This document shows positions 47,057 to 54,856 of a stretch of 64,000 nucleotides of DNA, in pieces. The stretch lies in contig NZ_CP046103.1 of the NCBI RefSeq assembly GCF_009707325.1, positions 1,971,810 through 2,035,809 on the forward strand, read 5' to 3'. Below the pieces are notes generated by a model, which was not told the DNA's origin, searched no databases, and worked only from the letters and a program-made list of their open reading frames with translations. The stretch is from Pseudomonas sp. IB20. GTDB lineage: Bacteria > Pseudomonadota > Gammaproteobacteria > Pseudomonadales > Pseudomonadaceae. The translations under genes and the position numbers were made by a program. The stretch's first letter is position 1. Every line of letters begins with the position of its first letter.

Positions 47057-48925
47057 TTAAAGCTTCACCACCTGATGCACCTGCTCGGCACACGCCCGGG
47101 CTTCGTCAATCATCTTGCCAAACGCCTCACTGGCAACCTCGGCATGGGTCAGCCAACGCGTCTTCTGGCTTAGGCGATAGTGATAGCGCAGCCCGTCGTC
47201 CAACCGTTTCCCTTCCAGGTCCAGGTCATACCACGGCGAGCGCACCTGGCAGCCGGGAATGGCTTTTTCCATTTTTCCGCCCGTCAGCGTGAAGCTGTAG
47301 TCGTAAGTCTCAGGGTTGCCCAGGTAAAGGTCGGCCTGTTGATCGTGGCGGCGGTAGTTGATGAAGCCATCCCAGCGGCCTTTGAGCGACTCATCGGTAT
47401 AGACGTAGTCATTCGCCAGTTTTTCCAGGGCGCGCTGGTCGTTCAGGGTTGCGTTGACGGTGTAGCCGTCGTGCACCACAAAGGCGGTGGGCGGGCGGGT
47501 GATCTGGCAGTCGCTGATGTCGTTGCCAAAGTGGGCGCAGAGGTTCTGGTCGGTGGCGGTGGTGCCTTGTTGGCGGTCGGCCACGCTCATTTGCATCAGC
47601 GGCAGGCGGCTGAAGGTGATGGTGGCCTGGGTGGCGCCATTGCCCTGTTTGTCGAAGTGCACCTGTTTATCCAGGCGCAAGGTGGTTTCGGGGTGTTCCA
47701 GCGGGATCTGTTCTTCGCGTACTTGACCCTGAGCATTGTTGACCAGCACCCAACGGTCCTGGATGTCGGGCATGGTCTGGCCTGGGGCGAACACCGGGTT
47801 GGTCGGGTCCAGCCACCAGACCTGGCCGTCCACTTCGGTGCGCACGATCGCATGATCCGGCGCATTGGTGCCGGGGATCAGTAATGCATACGCCACGTCG
47901 CCGCGGCTGACCCAGGCGGTCTCAGCCTTGATGCCGCTGGCTTTGAGCATCGCGGTCAGCAAGATCGCCAGGTCTTTGCAATCGCCATAACCATGCTGCT
48001 CGATTTCAGCCAGGTCGAACGGCACATAACCGCGCTCCGTGGCGCGCCAGTCGCCCAGGTAACGGTAGTGATCATTGATGTGCTGCATCAGCGCGGCGAC
48101 CCGTTCCGCCGGCGCCAAGCGGCTTGCGGCTGCCACCGCGGCGGCCGCTTGTGCAGGCAGGTTGGCAGCGAGGATCTGGTTGTAGCGCTGGGCAAAATCA
48201 CCGAAATACGCCTGGCGATCGAGGGCGCTGCCCACTTCCAGGCGCGGGATGCGTAACAGCGCGGCGCTGGAAGATTCGTTGATGTAGTTGAGATAGGTCG
48301 GGGCTTTTTGCACCACGTCCAACGTCTTGCCATTGGCCGACGGGGTCACTGTGAAACCGTCGAGCAGTTCGCTGCGCCACTGGATCGGTCGCTCGGCGGT
48401 AAAGCGCGCCTTGATGTGGTCGCGACGGAACGCGCTAGGGCCAAACGTAAGGGCATAGTGAAACTGGGTCACCAACGGTTTGGCGGCGTGATGTTTGCGC
48501 ACGGTGTAGCGAATCTGTGTGCCCACGCGTAGGTTCGGGAAAGCCAGTGAGGTCTGCTTGTCGCGGCTGAAGCCCTGGTCAGGGTTGGGCGCGGTGCGCG
48601 TGTCGATTTGCGCGGCATCCAGGGCGACCGGCTTGGCGCCAGGTTGGGTGGATTGCGCGCTGACCACTTCAAAGGTGTCGCCTTCGGAGTAATCGAAGTC
48701 TATGCGCGACAGGATCTCGCGGCCGTTGGGCTTGAGGATGGTGTAGTGCTGTGTGGTGGTGCAGTCGGTGCTGGCGTCGCGGTTGAAGTGGCAATGTAGC
48801 TCGGTGTCGCTGGCCAACGGGGCTTCGGCCATGGGTTGCAGTGCGGCGCTGACGGAATGGGTAACCAGCCCCAGGCTGATAGCAATCAAAGAGCGGTGAC
48901 ACGAAAATCGGTACAAACGGGACAT
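47057..48925 (-). CDS. DUF3857/transglutaminase-like exported protein
   Basis: A 622-residue exported protein. A signal peptide (CHRSLIAISLGLVTHSVSA, about 8-26) is followed by DUF3857 (about 45-215) and a transglutaminase-like domain. Its triad is visible: Cys in HGYGDCKDLAILLTAML, His in DHAIVRTEV and Asp in WWLDPTN. A C-terminal beta-rich part ends near EQVHQVVKL. Proteins of this kind act in the periplasm on peptides or cell-wall material; the substrate is unknown. GAGGCGCCA lies before the ATG at 48925. Single gene. Confidence 0.86.
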   Translation of the reverse strand: MSRLYRFSCHRSLIAISLGLVTHSVSAALQPMAEAPLASDTELHCHFNRDASTDCTTTQHYTILKPNGREILSRIDFDYSEGDTFEVVSAQSTQPGAKPVALDAAQIDTRTAPNPDQGFSRDKQTSLAFPNLRVGTQIRYTVRKHHAAKPLVTQFHYALTFGPSAFRRDHIKARFTAERPIQWRSELLDGFTVTPSANGKTLDVVQKAPTYLNYINESSSAALLRIPRLEVGSALDRQAYFGDFAQRYNQILAANLPAQAAAAVAAASRLAPAERVAALMQHINDHYRYLGDWRATERGYVPFDLAEIEQHGYGDCKDLAILLTAMLKASGIKAETAWVSRGDVAYALLIPGTNAPDHAIVRTEVDGQVWWLDPTNPVFAPGQTMPDIQDRWVLVNNAQGQVREEQIPLEHPETTLRLDKQVHFDKQGNGATQATITFSRLPLMQMSVADRQQGTTATDQNLCAHFGNDISDCQITRPPTAFVVHDGYTVNATLNDQRALEKLANDYVYTDESLKGRWDGFINYRRHDQQADLYLGNPETYDYSFTLTGGKMEKAIPGCQVRSPWYDLDLEGKRLDDGLRYHYRLSQKTRWLTHAEVASEAFGKMIDEARACAEQVHQVVKL

Positions 48926-49000
48926 TGGCGCCTCGGGTGACACATTGAAACAACTACCCGACGGGTAGTGAGAAGGCGACGGATGATAATGGGTCGCAAC

Positions 49001-49036
49001 AAAAAAAGCCAGGATTGTTCGACAATCTATCTGGCT
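49001..49036 (-). terminator. Rho-independent terminator
   Basis: On the minus strand AGCCAGATAGATTGT pairs with ACAATCCTGGCT (with a small internal bulge) and is followed by seven T (49001-49007). It ends the AlkD-like/glutamine synthetase-like operon. Confidence 0.88.
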
Positions 49037-49072
49037 GAAAGCCCCGTGCTAGAGCCTTTTCTTTGATGTGTA

Positions 49073-50101
49073 TCATGGTTTTCGTAGTTCGAACTCGGCG
49101 CTGGCGAGCTTCTCGCCGTTGACCAACACATGCACCCAATGCGTGCCGGGGTAGTGCTTGCGGGTGGTCAGTTCACGAATGTGTTGTTCGCGGCGAATGC
49201 TCTGATGCTCGCCCGCGCCGAGGGTAAATGCCTTGAGTTTGAACACTTTGGCCGCGCTATGACCGGCGCTTTTCACGTAGTCGACGGCGTAGTCCACCAC
49301 CAGTTTTTGCGCGGTGGCAGCGGTGGATTCGAGGCTGAACGAGAGGCTGATGCGCTCGCCCAGGTTGATCACCGCCGGGGTGACGGCCAGGTGATGAATC
49401 TTCACCTCGGCCTTGGCCCCGGCGCCCATGAGCGTCAACGCGCGGGTGTTGCCTTGTTTGATCAGGCTGCGCAGCGCATGGCGGGCAATCCACGCAGTGT
49501 GCGGGTTATCCAGGTGCCAGCCTTCGATCAGGCTGAGCACCCAGCCTGGGTCATCCTTGGTGATGTCGTTGAGGTGGTTGGCCACCGACTTGCGTACGTA
49601 CAGGCTGCTGTCAGCCTTGAGGTTATTCAGGATCGACGCGCACAGCGCGGGGTTGGCCTGCACTTGGGCCAGGCGAAAGGACCACGGCAGGCGAGGGCGC
49701 GAGCCTTCACTGGCCAGGCGGCGCACGTGATCGTTGGCATCCAGCGACCATTCCTGCATCACCGCCAAGGTGCGCTCGAAGTCGTGCAGCAAGAAGTGGC
49801 GGATGGCAAATTCGGCAGAGCCAAACGTGGTGAAGTACTTGAGCGCGGCCATGGAGCGCTTGAAGTCACCCAGGCCGTAACTCGCCACGTAGTGCGGCAG
49901 GAACAGACAGACAAAGGCGCTGTTCAGGCGCGGCGCCAGGGCGTAAAGCAGCTTGAGGGTTTGCGCGTAGCCCAGTGGGATCACCGCATGCAGGCTTTCG
50001 CTGACCCGCGCCATGCGCTGCATCACCGACAACTCGGCAAGCCCCACCTTCGCGTGCTTGAGAAAGCCCTTGGCATCGAACGCCGGGTATACCGCCGACA
50101 T
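49073..50101 (-). CDS. HEAT-repeat DNA alkylation repair (AlkD-like) protein
   Basis: A 342-residue helical-repeat protein of the AlkD-like family, which lifts alkylated bases from DNA. The helical pairs include LGDFKRSMAALKYFTTFGSA, WSLDANDHVRRLASEGSRPR and LYVRKSVANHLNDITKDDP. A C-terminal beta domain (LGERISLSFSLESTAATA) is unusual for AlkD itself. An ATG at 50162 begins MTEPTQG in another frame; removing one base near 50149-50156 gives MTEPLKEIFNVERLQHIAVE leading into this frame. So the true gene is probably 49073-50162 with an apparent frameshift. It is the last gene of an XRE/GS operon. Confidence 0.8.
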   Translation of the reverse strand: MSAVYPAFDAKGFLKHAKVGLAELSVMQRMARVSESLHAVIPLGYAQTLKLLYALAPRLNSAFVCLFLPHYVASYGLGDFKRSMAALKYFTTFGSAEFAIRHFLLHDFERTLAVMQEWSLDANDHVRRLASEGSRPRLPWSFRLAQVQANPALCASILNNLKADSSLYVRKSVANHLNDITKDDPGWVLSLIEGWHLDNPHTAWIARHALRSLIKQGNTRALTLMGAGAKAEVKIHHLAVTPAVINLGERISLSFSLESTAATAQKLVVDYAVDYVKSAGHSAAKVFKLKAFTLGAGEHQSIRREQHIRELTTRKHYPGTHWVHVLVNGEKLASAEFELRKP

Positions 50102-50177
50102 CTCGACGGCGATGTGTTGCAGGCGTTCGACGTTGAAGATTTCCTTGAGTGGGCTCGGTCATCGGTGGTTCCAGGGG

Positions 50178-51521
50178 TTAGAGAAACCAGCGGTATTCCC
50201 GCGCGTTGATCTCTTGTTGAAAGGCCAGGTGGTCCTGGCGTTTGTTCTCGCAATACACGTCGACAAATTCTGCGCCCAGCTTATCGCGCAATATCGGTTG
50301 ATGTTGCATGGCGCGTACGGCCTCGAGCATTTCCACGGGGAAATCGGTGCCGCTGAGGCGGTCTTCGTTCAGGGGGGCGATAGGTTCTTGCTTGGCTTCA
50401 AGGCCATGCTCAAGCCCTGCCAGAATCGCCGCCAGCACCAGATACGGATTGGCATCGGCACTGGCCAAGCGGTGCTCGATGCGCAGGTTGCGCGGGTCGG
50501 ACTCGGGGATGCGCACGCACGCATCGCGGTCTTCAAAGCCCCAGCTGGCGCGGGTTGCGGCGTTGACCGTGCCACCCAGACGGCGGAAGGCGTTGTGGTT
50601 GGGCGAGAAGATCGGCATGCAATGCGCCAGCAATTCCAGGCAGCCGGCCACCGCGTGGCGCAGCGGTTGCTGCTGGTGCGCGGCGAGCAAATTATTACCC
50701 GCCGCGTCGTAGAGGCTGACATGCACATGCATGCCGCTGCCGGGGTATTGGAGGTAGGGTTTGGCCATGAAGCTGGCGCGGTAACCGTGCTTGAGTGCAA
50801 CGCCACGGGTGCTGCGGCAGAACAGGGCGGCCCAGTCGGCGGCGCGCAGGCCGTCTTCGAGGTGGCCGAAGTTGATTTCGAACTGGCCGGGACCGATTTC
50901 GGCAGTGATCACCGTGATGTCGATGCCCTGGTCCTTGGCGGTTTGTGCCATGTCGTCGAGCACCTCGCTGAAGCGCGACAACCGTTCGATGTGCAGGTTG
51001 GGTTGGTCGTCGGCGTCATCGCTCAGCGGGTCGCGGGCGAATTGCGGCAGGCCGTTGTCGAGCTTCTTATCGAACAGGTAAAACTCCAGCTCAAAGGCCA
51101 CCACCGGATGAATGCCTTTGTGCTGCAAGCGCTCCAGCACCTTGGCCAGCACTTCGCGAGGTTCGAATTCGATCGGCGCTTCGGTGCCATCCGAGGTGAT
51201 CAACATCTGCCCCAGCGGCTGCGACTCCCAGCTCACCGGCTTGAGCGTGCCCGGCACCAAGCGCCGGTTGGCATCCGGGTCGCCGTCGTGAAAGCAATAG
51301 TCACCAATCTTGAACAGCCCACCCTGCGCCCCGAGCAGCACGGCGTTTTGCGGCAGCTTCAGCGGGCTGCCGGCGGCGACCTTTTCGAGCATGTCCACCG
51401 GGTAGCGCTTGCCGTAGAAATGCCCGGGAATGTCCAGGGCGATTAGGTCGACGTAACGCACGTCGGGGTGGTTCTGGCGAAAGGTCCGTACTTCGGCCAG
51501 CAACGTGGAAGACTGGTTTTT
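50178..51521 (-). CDS. Glutamine synthetase-family (gamma-glutamylpolyamine synthetase-like) enzyme
   Basis: A 447-residue ATP-dependent ligase of the glutamine synthetase fold. Metal and substrate motifs are FELEFYLFD, ITAEIGPGQFEINFG, the nucleotide-binding GSGMHVHVSLYD and RIEHRLASADANPYL. The short N-terminus (VRYVDLIALDIPGHFYGKRY) fits the PuuA-like group that glutamylates polyamines or other amines, not nitrogen-assimilating GlnA. It starts at GTG 51521 with GGAG upstream. The gene before it encodes an XRE-cupin regulator of the kind that controls such genes, 14 bp away. Confidence 0.88.
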   Translation of the reverse strand, partial: KNQSSTLLAEVRTFRQNHPDVRYVDLIALDIPGHFYGKRYPVDMLEKVAAGSPLKLPQNAVLLGAQGGLFKIGDYCFHDGDPDANRRLVPGTLKPVSWESQPLGQMLITSDGTEAPIEFEPREVLAKVLERLQHKGIHPVVAFELEFYLFDKKLDNGLPQFARDPLSDDADDQPNLHIERLSRFSEVLDDMAQTAKDQGIDITVITAEIGPGQFEINFGHLEDGLRAADWAALFCRSTRGVALKHGYRASFMAKPYLQYPGSGMHVHVSLYDAAGNNLLAAHQQQPLRHAVAGCLELLAHCMPIFSPNHNAFRRLGGTVNAATRASWGFEDRDACVRIPESDPRNLRIEHRLASADANPYLVLAAILAGLEHGLEAKQEPIAPLNEDRLSGTDFPVEMLEAVRAMQHQPILRDKLGAEFVDVYCENKRQDHLAFQQEINAREYRWFL

Positions 51522-51535
51522 CACGGGGGTTGCTC

Positions 51536-52093
51536 CTAGTTGTAAACCCACAGTACGCGGGCGGGCAGATCAGTCAGGTTGGCGTAGCGGCAATGCGCGA
51601 AACTGGCCAGGTGGAAGCTGTCGCCAGGGCCGAGGGTGACCGAATCCGGCTCGCCTTCCACCCACAGCGTCAACTCGCCCTCCAGCACAAAACCGGCCTG
51701 CTCGGCGCGGTCGCTCATGGTGTGTTCACCACTGTTGGCTCCGGGCGCGAGCAAGCTGTCGAGCATCGAAAAGGCGCCGTTCATGCTGGGCGAGACGAGG
51801 ATGTCGGTGATGCCATTGGCGTAATACACCGTGCGCCGTTCGTTGGGGCGGGTGACCCAATCCACCGCCTTGGGTTTGGGCAGGCTGTAGAAGTAGGTGG
51901 TGGGCACATCGAGGGCGTGGCTGATGGCGGTCAGGTCGGCCACGGTGGGGCGCGACAGGCCGCGTTCGACCTGGGAAAGGAAGCCCACCGAGCGCTCGAT
52001 TTTTTGCGCGAGTTGCGCCAGGGTGAGTCTCTTGTGCTTGCGCAAGTCGTGGATCAGCACGGCCAGGGCGTCAAGTTCTTGTTGTTGGCTCAT
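51536..52093 (-). CDS. XRE-family regulator with C-terminal cupin (PuuR-like)
   Basis: A 185-residue repressor-type regulator. The helix-turn-helix is at about 10-65 (LTLAQLAQKIERSVGFLSQV, then LSRPTVADLTAISHAL) and the cupin_2 effector domain at about 105-180 (GEHTMSDRAEQAGFVLEGEL, LGPGDSFHLASFAHC). PuuR-type regulators sense an amine or its glutamyl adduct and repress the pathway genes. The start codon itself lies inside a perfect inverted repeat (52090-52119), pointing to autorepression. Start 52093 (MSQQQ) is preferred; the longer frame to 52117 is translated repeat sequence. Confidence 0.9.
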   Translation of the reverse strand: MSQQQELDALAVLIHDLRKHKRLTLAQLAQKIERSVGFLSQVERGLSRPTVADLTAISHALDVPTTYFYSLPKPKAVDWVTRPNERRTVYYANGITDILVSPSMNGAFSMLDSLLAPGANSGEHTMSDRAEQAGFVLEGELTLWVEGEPDSVTLGPGDSFHLASFAHCRYANLTDLPARVLWVYN

Positions 52094-52119
52094 GAAATTT
52101 ATATCAAGAAATTTCATGA
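52090..52119. promoter_or_regulatory. Perfect 11-bp inverted repeat, candidate XRE-cupin operator
   Basis: TCATGAAATTT (52090-52100) and AAATTTCATGA (52109-52119) are exact reverse complements around an 8-bp AT-rich spacer. The left arm contains the regulator's start codon. A further half-site ATTTCATG lies at 52134-52141, over the start of the divergent gene, so both promoters could be controlled. Confidence 0.8.
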
Positions 52120-52139
52120 AAAATTACAGGATTAATTTC

Positions 52140-52526
52140 ATGGGGGCAATGGGCATGCAGTTGGAGCAGCATTTATTCGCCTTGGAACAGGCGCTGCAGC
52201 AATGCACCACCCGCTCGGATACGGAGCGATTGGCGCAGTTGCTGGCGGACGATTTCGTTGAGTTTGGCGCCAGTGGCAATGTCTGGGGCAGCAAGGCCGA
52301 GGTGATTGCCGGGTTGAAGGACGAGGTGTTTTCGGCACGGCGCATGACTGAGTTCGCCGTGAAGTTGCTCGGGCAGGGACTGGCGCTGGTGACTTATCGC
52401 TGCCATCGCGAAGGCGTAGGGGACTCGTTGCGCAGTTCAGTATGGCGCGAGGAGGAGGGGCAGTGGCGGATGGTGTTCCACCAAGGCACACCAGCGGCAG
52501 CTCCCTCGCCACAGAGGGGGCGATGA
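52140..52526 (+). CDS. DUF4440/NTF2-like protein
   Basis: A 128-residue small alpha-beta cone-fold protein of the NTF2/DUF4440 kind. Markers are QLLADDFVEFGASGNVWGSK in the first half and TYRCHREGVGDSLRSSVWRE with QWRMVFHQGTPA at the end. Often of unknown or accessory enzymatic role. Starts at 52140, 52149 and 52155 are all possible; AGGA lies 9 bases before the first. The start overlaps a half-site of the XRE-cupin operator. Confidence 0.8.
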   Translation: MGAMGMQLEQHLFALEQALQQCTTRSDTERLAQLLADDFVEFGASGNVWGSKAEVIAGLKDEVFSARRMTEFAVKLLGQGLALVTYRCHREGVGDSLRSSVWREEEGQWRMVFHQGTPAAAPSPQRGR

Positions 52527-52608
52527 AAATCTTGAAAGGAGTTGGCTGAATGATTCCGTGCGCCCGCGGTCGGAACCTGGGTACGCACCATTCATTGAAG
52601 GAGCACCC

Positions 52609-52917
52609 ATGAAGTCTAAAACCCTAGCCGCTTGCCTGCTGCTCACCGCCGGCCTGTCCACCGCCAGCTTTGTCGTGCAGGCCGGTGATACCCCGCAAGA
52701 AACCGTGCCGCCTTCAAGCATCAACGCCCGTGATTTGAAAGAAGGCGACCGTGCCCCGGATATGCTGATGCGCAAGGAGTCGGCGGTCAGCGATTGGAAA
52801 AAGCGCGGTTTGAAGCAGCCTGAAGCAGACAGCCAATGGGCCCGTGTGGGTGACAAGTTTGTGCTGCTCAAGACCACCAACGGCACCATTCTCGAGATCA
52901 CCCCCGTCAAGAAATGA
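52609..52917 (+). CDS. RcnB-like small periplasmic protein
   Basis: A 102-residue exported protein. A signal peptide (KTLAACLLLTAGLSTASF, cleaved near VQA) is followed by a short domain with the RcnB pattern: LKEGDRAPDMLM, then VSDWKKRGLKQPEADSQWAR, VGDKFVLLKTTNGTILEI. RcnB-type proteins affect nickel/cobalt handling in E. coli; here no metal-efflux gene is adjacent and the role is unproven. GAAGGAGC lies before the ATG. Single gene followed by a hairpin. Confidence 0.8.
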   Translation: MKSKTLAACLLLTAGLSTASFVVQAGDTPQETVPPSSINARDLKEGDRAPDMLMRKESAVSDWKKRGLKQPEADSQWARVGDKFVLLKTTNGTILEITPVKK

Positions 52918-52944
52918 CCGGTCTTTTTTCCTGGCGCTTGCGTT

Positions 52945-52976
52945 AAGGTAACGCGCAACACTGGTCGCGTTACCTT
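52945..52976. promoter_or_regulatory. 11-bp inverted repeat before the MFS gene
   Basis: AAGGTAACGCG (52945-52955) and CGCGTTACCTT (52966-52976) are perfect reverse complements with a ten-base loop. No T-run follows. It lies 18 bp before the MFS start, so it could be an operator or a weak terminator of the RcnB-like gene. Confidence 0.5.
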
Positions 52977-52993
52977 CAAAGAGCGAGAGCAGG

Positions 52994-54190
52994 ATGCTTG
53001 CCACAATAAGAAGTTACCCTCGCACCGTGAACCTGTTGCTGTGCGCCACGTTGCTGCTGACGCTGGCCAAGGCGATTACCTTTCCGTACCTGGTGATTTA
53101 CCTCACCCGTCACTTCAACCTCGACATTACCCAAGTTGGCCTGGTGATCGGCAGTTCATTGATCGTCGGCTCATTGCTCAGCGTGTACGGCGGTTTCCTG
53201 GTCGACCGCGTCAACAGTTACCGGCTGCTGCTCGGCTTGAGTGCGCTGTTTGTACTGGGGTTTGTCGGCACGCTAGTGGCCGATGATATCTGGCTGTTCT
53301 ACAGCTGCCTGATCCTGATCAACCTGGCTTATGCCGTTATCGACATTGCCGTCAAAGCCGGCTTTGCCAGCTTGCTGGCGGAAGACGCGCGCAGCGAAGT
53401 GTTTTCCATCAAGTACACCCTGACCAATATCGGCTATGCCGTCGGCCCGTTTTTTGGCGCGATGGTGGCCAAGCTCGATATCAGCCTGCCGTTCATGCTC
53501 TCGGCGCTGCTGGGGGCGGGTTTTTTCCTGCTGTACTGGCGTTGGGGCGATCGCACGCTGGCTACCGTCGATGCCACGCAAAAAACGCTGGCGTTTCTCG
53601 CCGTCGGCCGCGTGCTGCTGCGGGACCATCGGCTGGTGTGCTTCACGCTTGGCGGCTTGCTCAGTGCCGTGGTGTTCGGCCAGTTCACTGCCTACCTGTC
53701 GCAGTACCTGGTGACGACCACCACCGCGGAATATACCTACACCGTGATCAGCGCCGTGCTCACCACCAACGCCGCGCTGGTGATTGCCTTGCAGTACGTG
53801 ATTGGCCGGCGCATCTCGCACCGTTATCTGAGCCAATGGCTGATCGCCGGCCTGGGCATGTTCATGTTGGGGGTGATCGGGTTTGCCCTGGCCACCAGCG
53901 TGCTGTGGTGGGTGCTGGCGATGGCGGTGTTTACAGTGGGGGAGATCATCGTGTTCCCAGCTGAGTACATGTTTATCGACCGAATCGCCCCGGACCACCT
54001 GCGGGGCATGTATTACGGCGCGCAGAACCTGTCCAACCTAGGGGCAGCGTTGGGGCCGGTGTTGTGTGGGCTGGTGCTGGCCAGCCTGCCGGCCCACTCC
54101 ATGTTCTACATGTTGGGGGCGTTTATCGTCGGGGGCGGGGTGTTTTACTTCATTGGAGCGTCGTTGAAACCACGACCAACGCGGTCATGA
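52994..54190 (+). CDS. MFS transporter (MdtH-like)
   Basis: A 398-residue transporter with 12 predicted helices. The N-terminal LAKAITFPYLVIYLTRHFNL and GGFLVDRVNSYRLLLGLSAL (motif A) resemble MdtH-type drug:proton antiporters; EDARSEVFSIKYTLTNIGYA is the loop leading into helix 5. The substrate is unknown. The start ATG at 52994 follows a weak GAGCGAGAGCAGG. It is convergent with the DUF1652 gene and overlaps its 3-prime end by 6 bp. Confidence 0.85.
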   Translation: MLATIRSYPRTVNLLLCATLLLTLAKAITFPYLVIYLTRHFNLDITQVGLVIGSSLIVGSLLSVYGGFLVDRVNSYRLLLGLSALFVLGFVGTLVADDIWLFYSCLILINLAYAVIDIAVKAGFASLLAEDARSEVFSIKYTLTNIGYAVGPFFGAMVAKLDISLPFMLSALLGAGFFLLYWRWGDRTLATVDATQKTLAFLAVGRVLLRDHRLVCFTLGGLLSAVVFGQFTAYLSQYLVTTTTAEYTYTVISAVLTTNAALVIALQYVIGRRISHRYLSQWLIAGLGMFMLGVIGFALATSVLWWVLAMAVFTVGEIIVFPAEYMFIDRIAPDHLRGMYYGAQNLSNLGAALGPVLCGLVLASLPAHSMFYMLGAFIVGGGVFYFIGASLKPRPTRS

Positions 54191-54460
54191 CGCCGAAGGC
54201 GACATTGGCAGGTCTTCCAGGGTCAGATGCCCCATGGTGTTGCTCTGTAGCTCATAGCGCAGTTCTTCCACCATCTTTTCCACTGCGTGGGTGGACTGCA
54301 ACTTGTTCACGCTGATGCCCGTCACCACCAAGTCGACCCGGCCGCTCTGGGCATCGAACACCTTTAAGGTCAACGAGGCGTCACGGCACAGGGTGAATTC
54401 ACAGGTCAGGGGCAACAGCGCTTCTTCGATGCAGTTGCGCAGTTGGGAGAGGGTAAACAT
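54185..54460 (-). CDS. DUF1652 family protein
   Basis: A 91-residue soluble protein of the Pseudomonas-typical DUF1652 family (MFTLSQLRNCIEEALLPLTC, LVVTGISVNKLQSTHAVEKM, EELRYELQSN). Function unknown. GAGGAGG precedes the ATG at 54460. It lies 13 bp downstream of the CsbD-family gene on the same strand, so they form an operon expected to be under the palindromic promoter sites at 54828. Confidence 0.82.
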   Translation of the reverse strand: MFTLSQLRNCIEEALLPLTCEFTLCRDASLTLKVFDAQSGRVDLVVTGISVNKLQSTHAVEKMVEELRYELQSNTMGHLTLEDLPMSPSAS

Positions 54461-54473
54461 GTGCCCAGCCTCC

Positions 54474-54725
54474 TCAACGACGACGCAGCAACAAGCCCAC
54501 CAACAGGCCGATACCGGCGACGACGGCCACGGTAGCCAGTGGTTTGTGCTTGGCAAAATCACTCACAGTGTCGAGCGCGTCGCCGTAGGTTTGCTGCAAC
54601 TGGCCGGCGGCCTGGCGGGCAACCCCTTCGGCTTGCAACTGCTCATCACCGGTCAGGTCGCCGAGAAAACCCTGGGCCTTGCCCGTGACTTTCTCCACGG
54701 CGCCTTTGACTTGTTCGCTTTTCAT
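54474..54725 (-). CDS. CsbD family stress protein with membrane tail
   Basis: An 83-residue protein. The N-terminal half is a CsbD domain (MKSEQVKGAVEKVTGKAQGF, then LTGDEQLQAEGVARQ), a general-stress family. The C-terminus has a membrane helix LATVAVVAGIGLLVGLLL ending in RRR, the layout of YqjD/ElaB-like stress proteins that attach ribosomes or other partners to the membrane. AAGGAATGC precedes the ATG at 54725. First gene of the pair with DUF1652. Confidence 0.88.
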   Translation of the reverse strand: MKSEQVKGAVEKVTGKAQGFLGDLTGDEQLQAEGVARQAAGQLQQTYGDALDTVSDFAKHKPLATVAVVAGIGLLVGLLLRRR

Positions 54726-54827
54726 GGTGCATTCCTTCAAGAGGTCAAATCATCACGGCACAGGGCCCAAGGCCCTGTGCCCACTCTTCAAGGTTAAGCA
54801 CCGCGTCATGCGCAAATAAGGCGAATT

Positions 54828-54848
54828 TGCACTGGTTGCACTAGTGCA
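54828..54848. promoter_or_regulatory. Palindromic site upstream of csbD-like gene
   Basis: TGCACTGGT (54828-54836), three bases, then ACTAGTGCA (54840-54848), one mismatch between arms, followed by TTTGCAC. The right half CTAGTGCATTTG matches CTGGTGCATTTG at the second site 1.6 kb away (56439-56463). It lies about 100 bp before the CsbD start, right after the LuxR-type regulator stop. Confidence 0.6.
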
Positions 54849-54856
54849 TTTGCACT

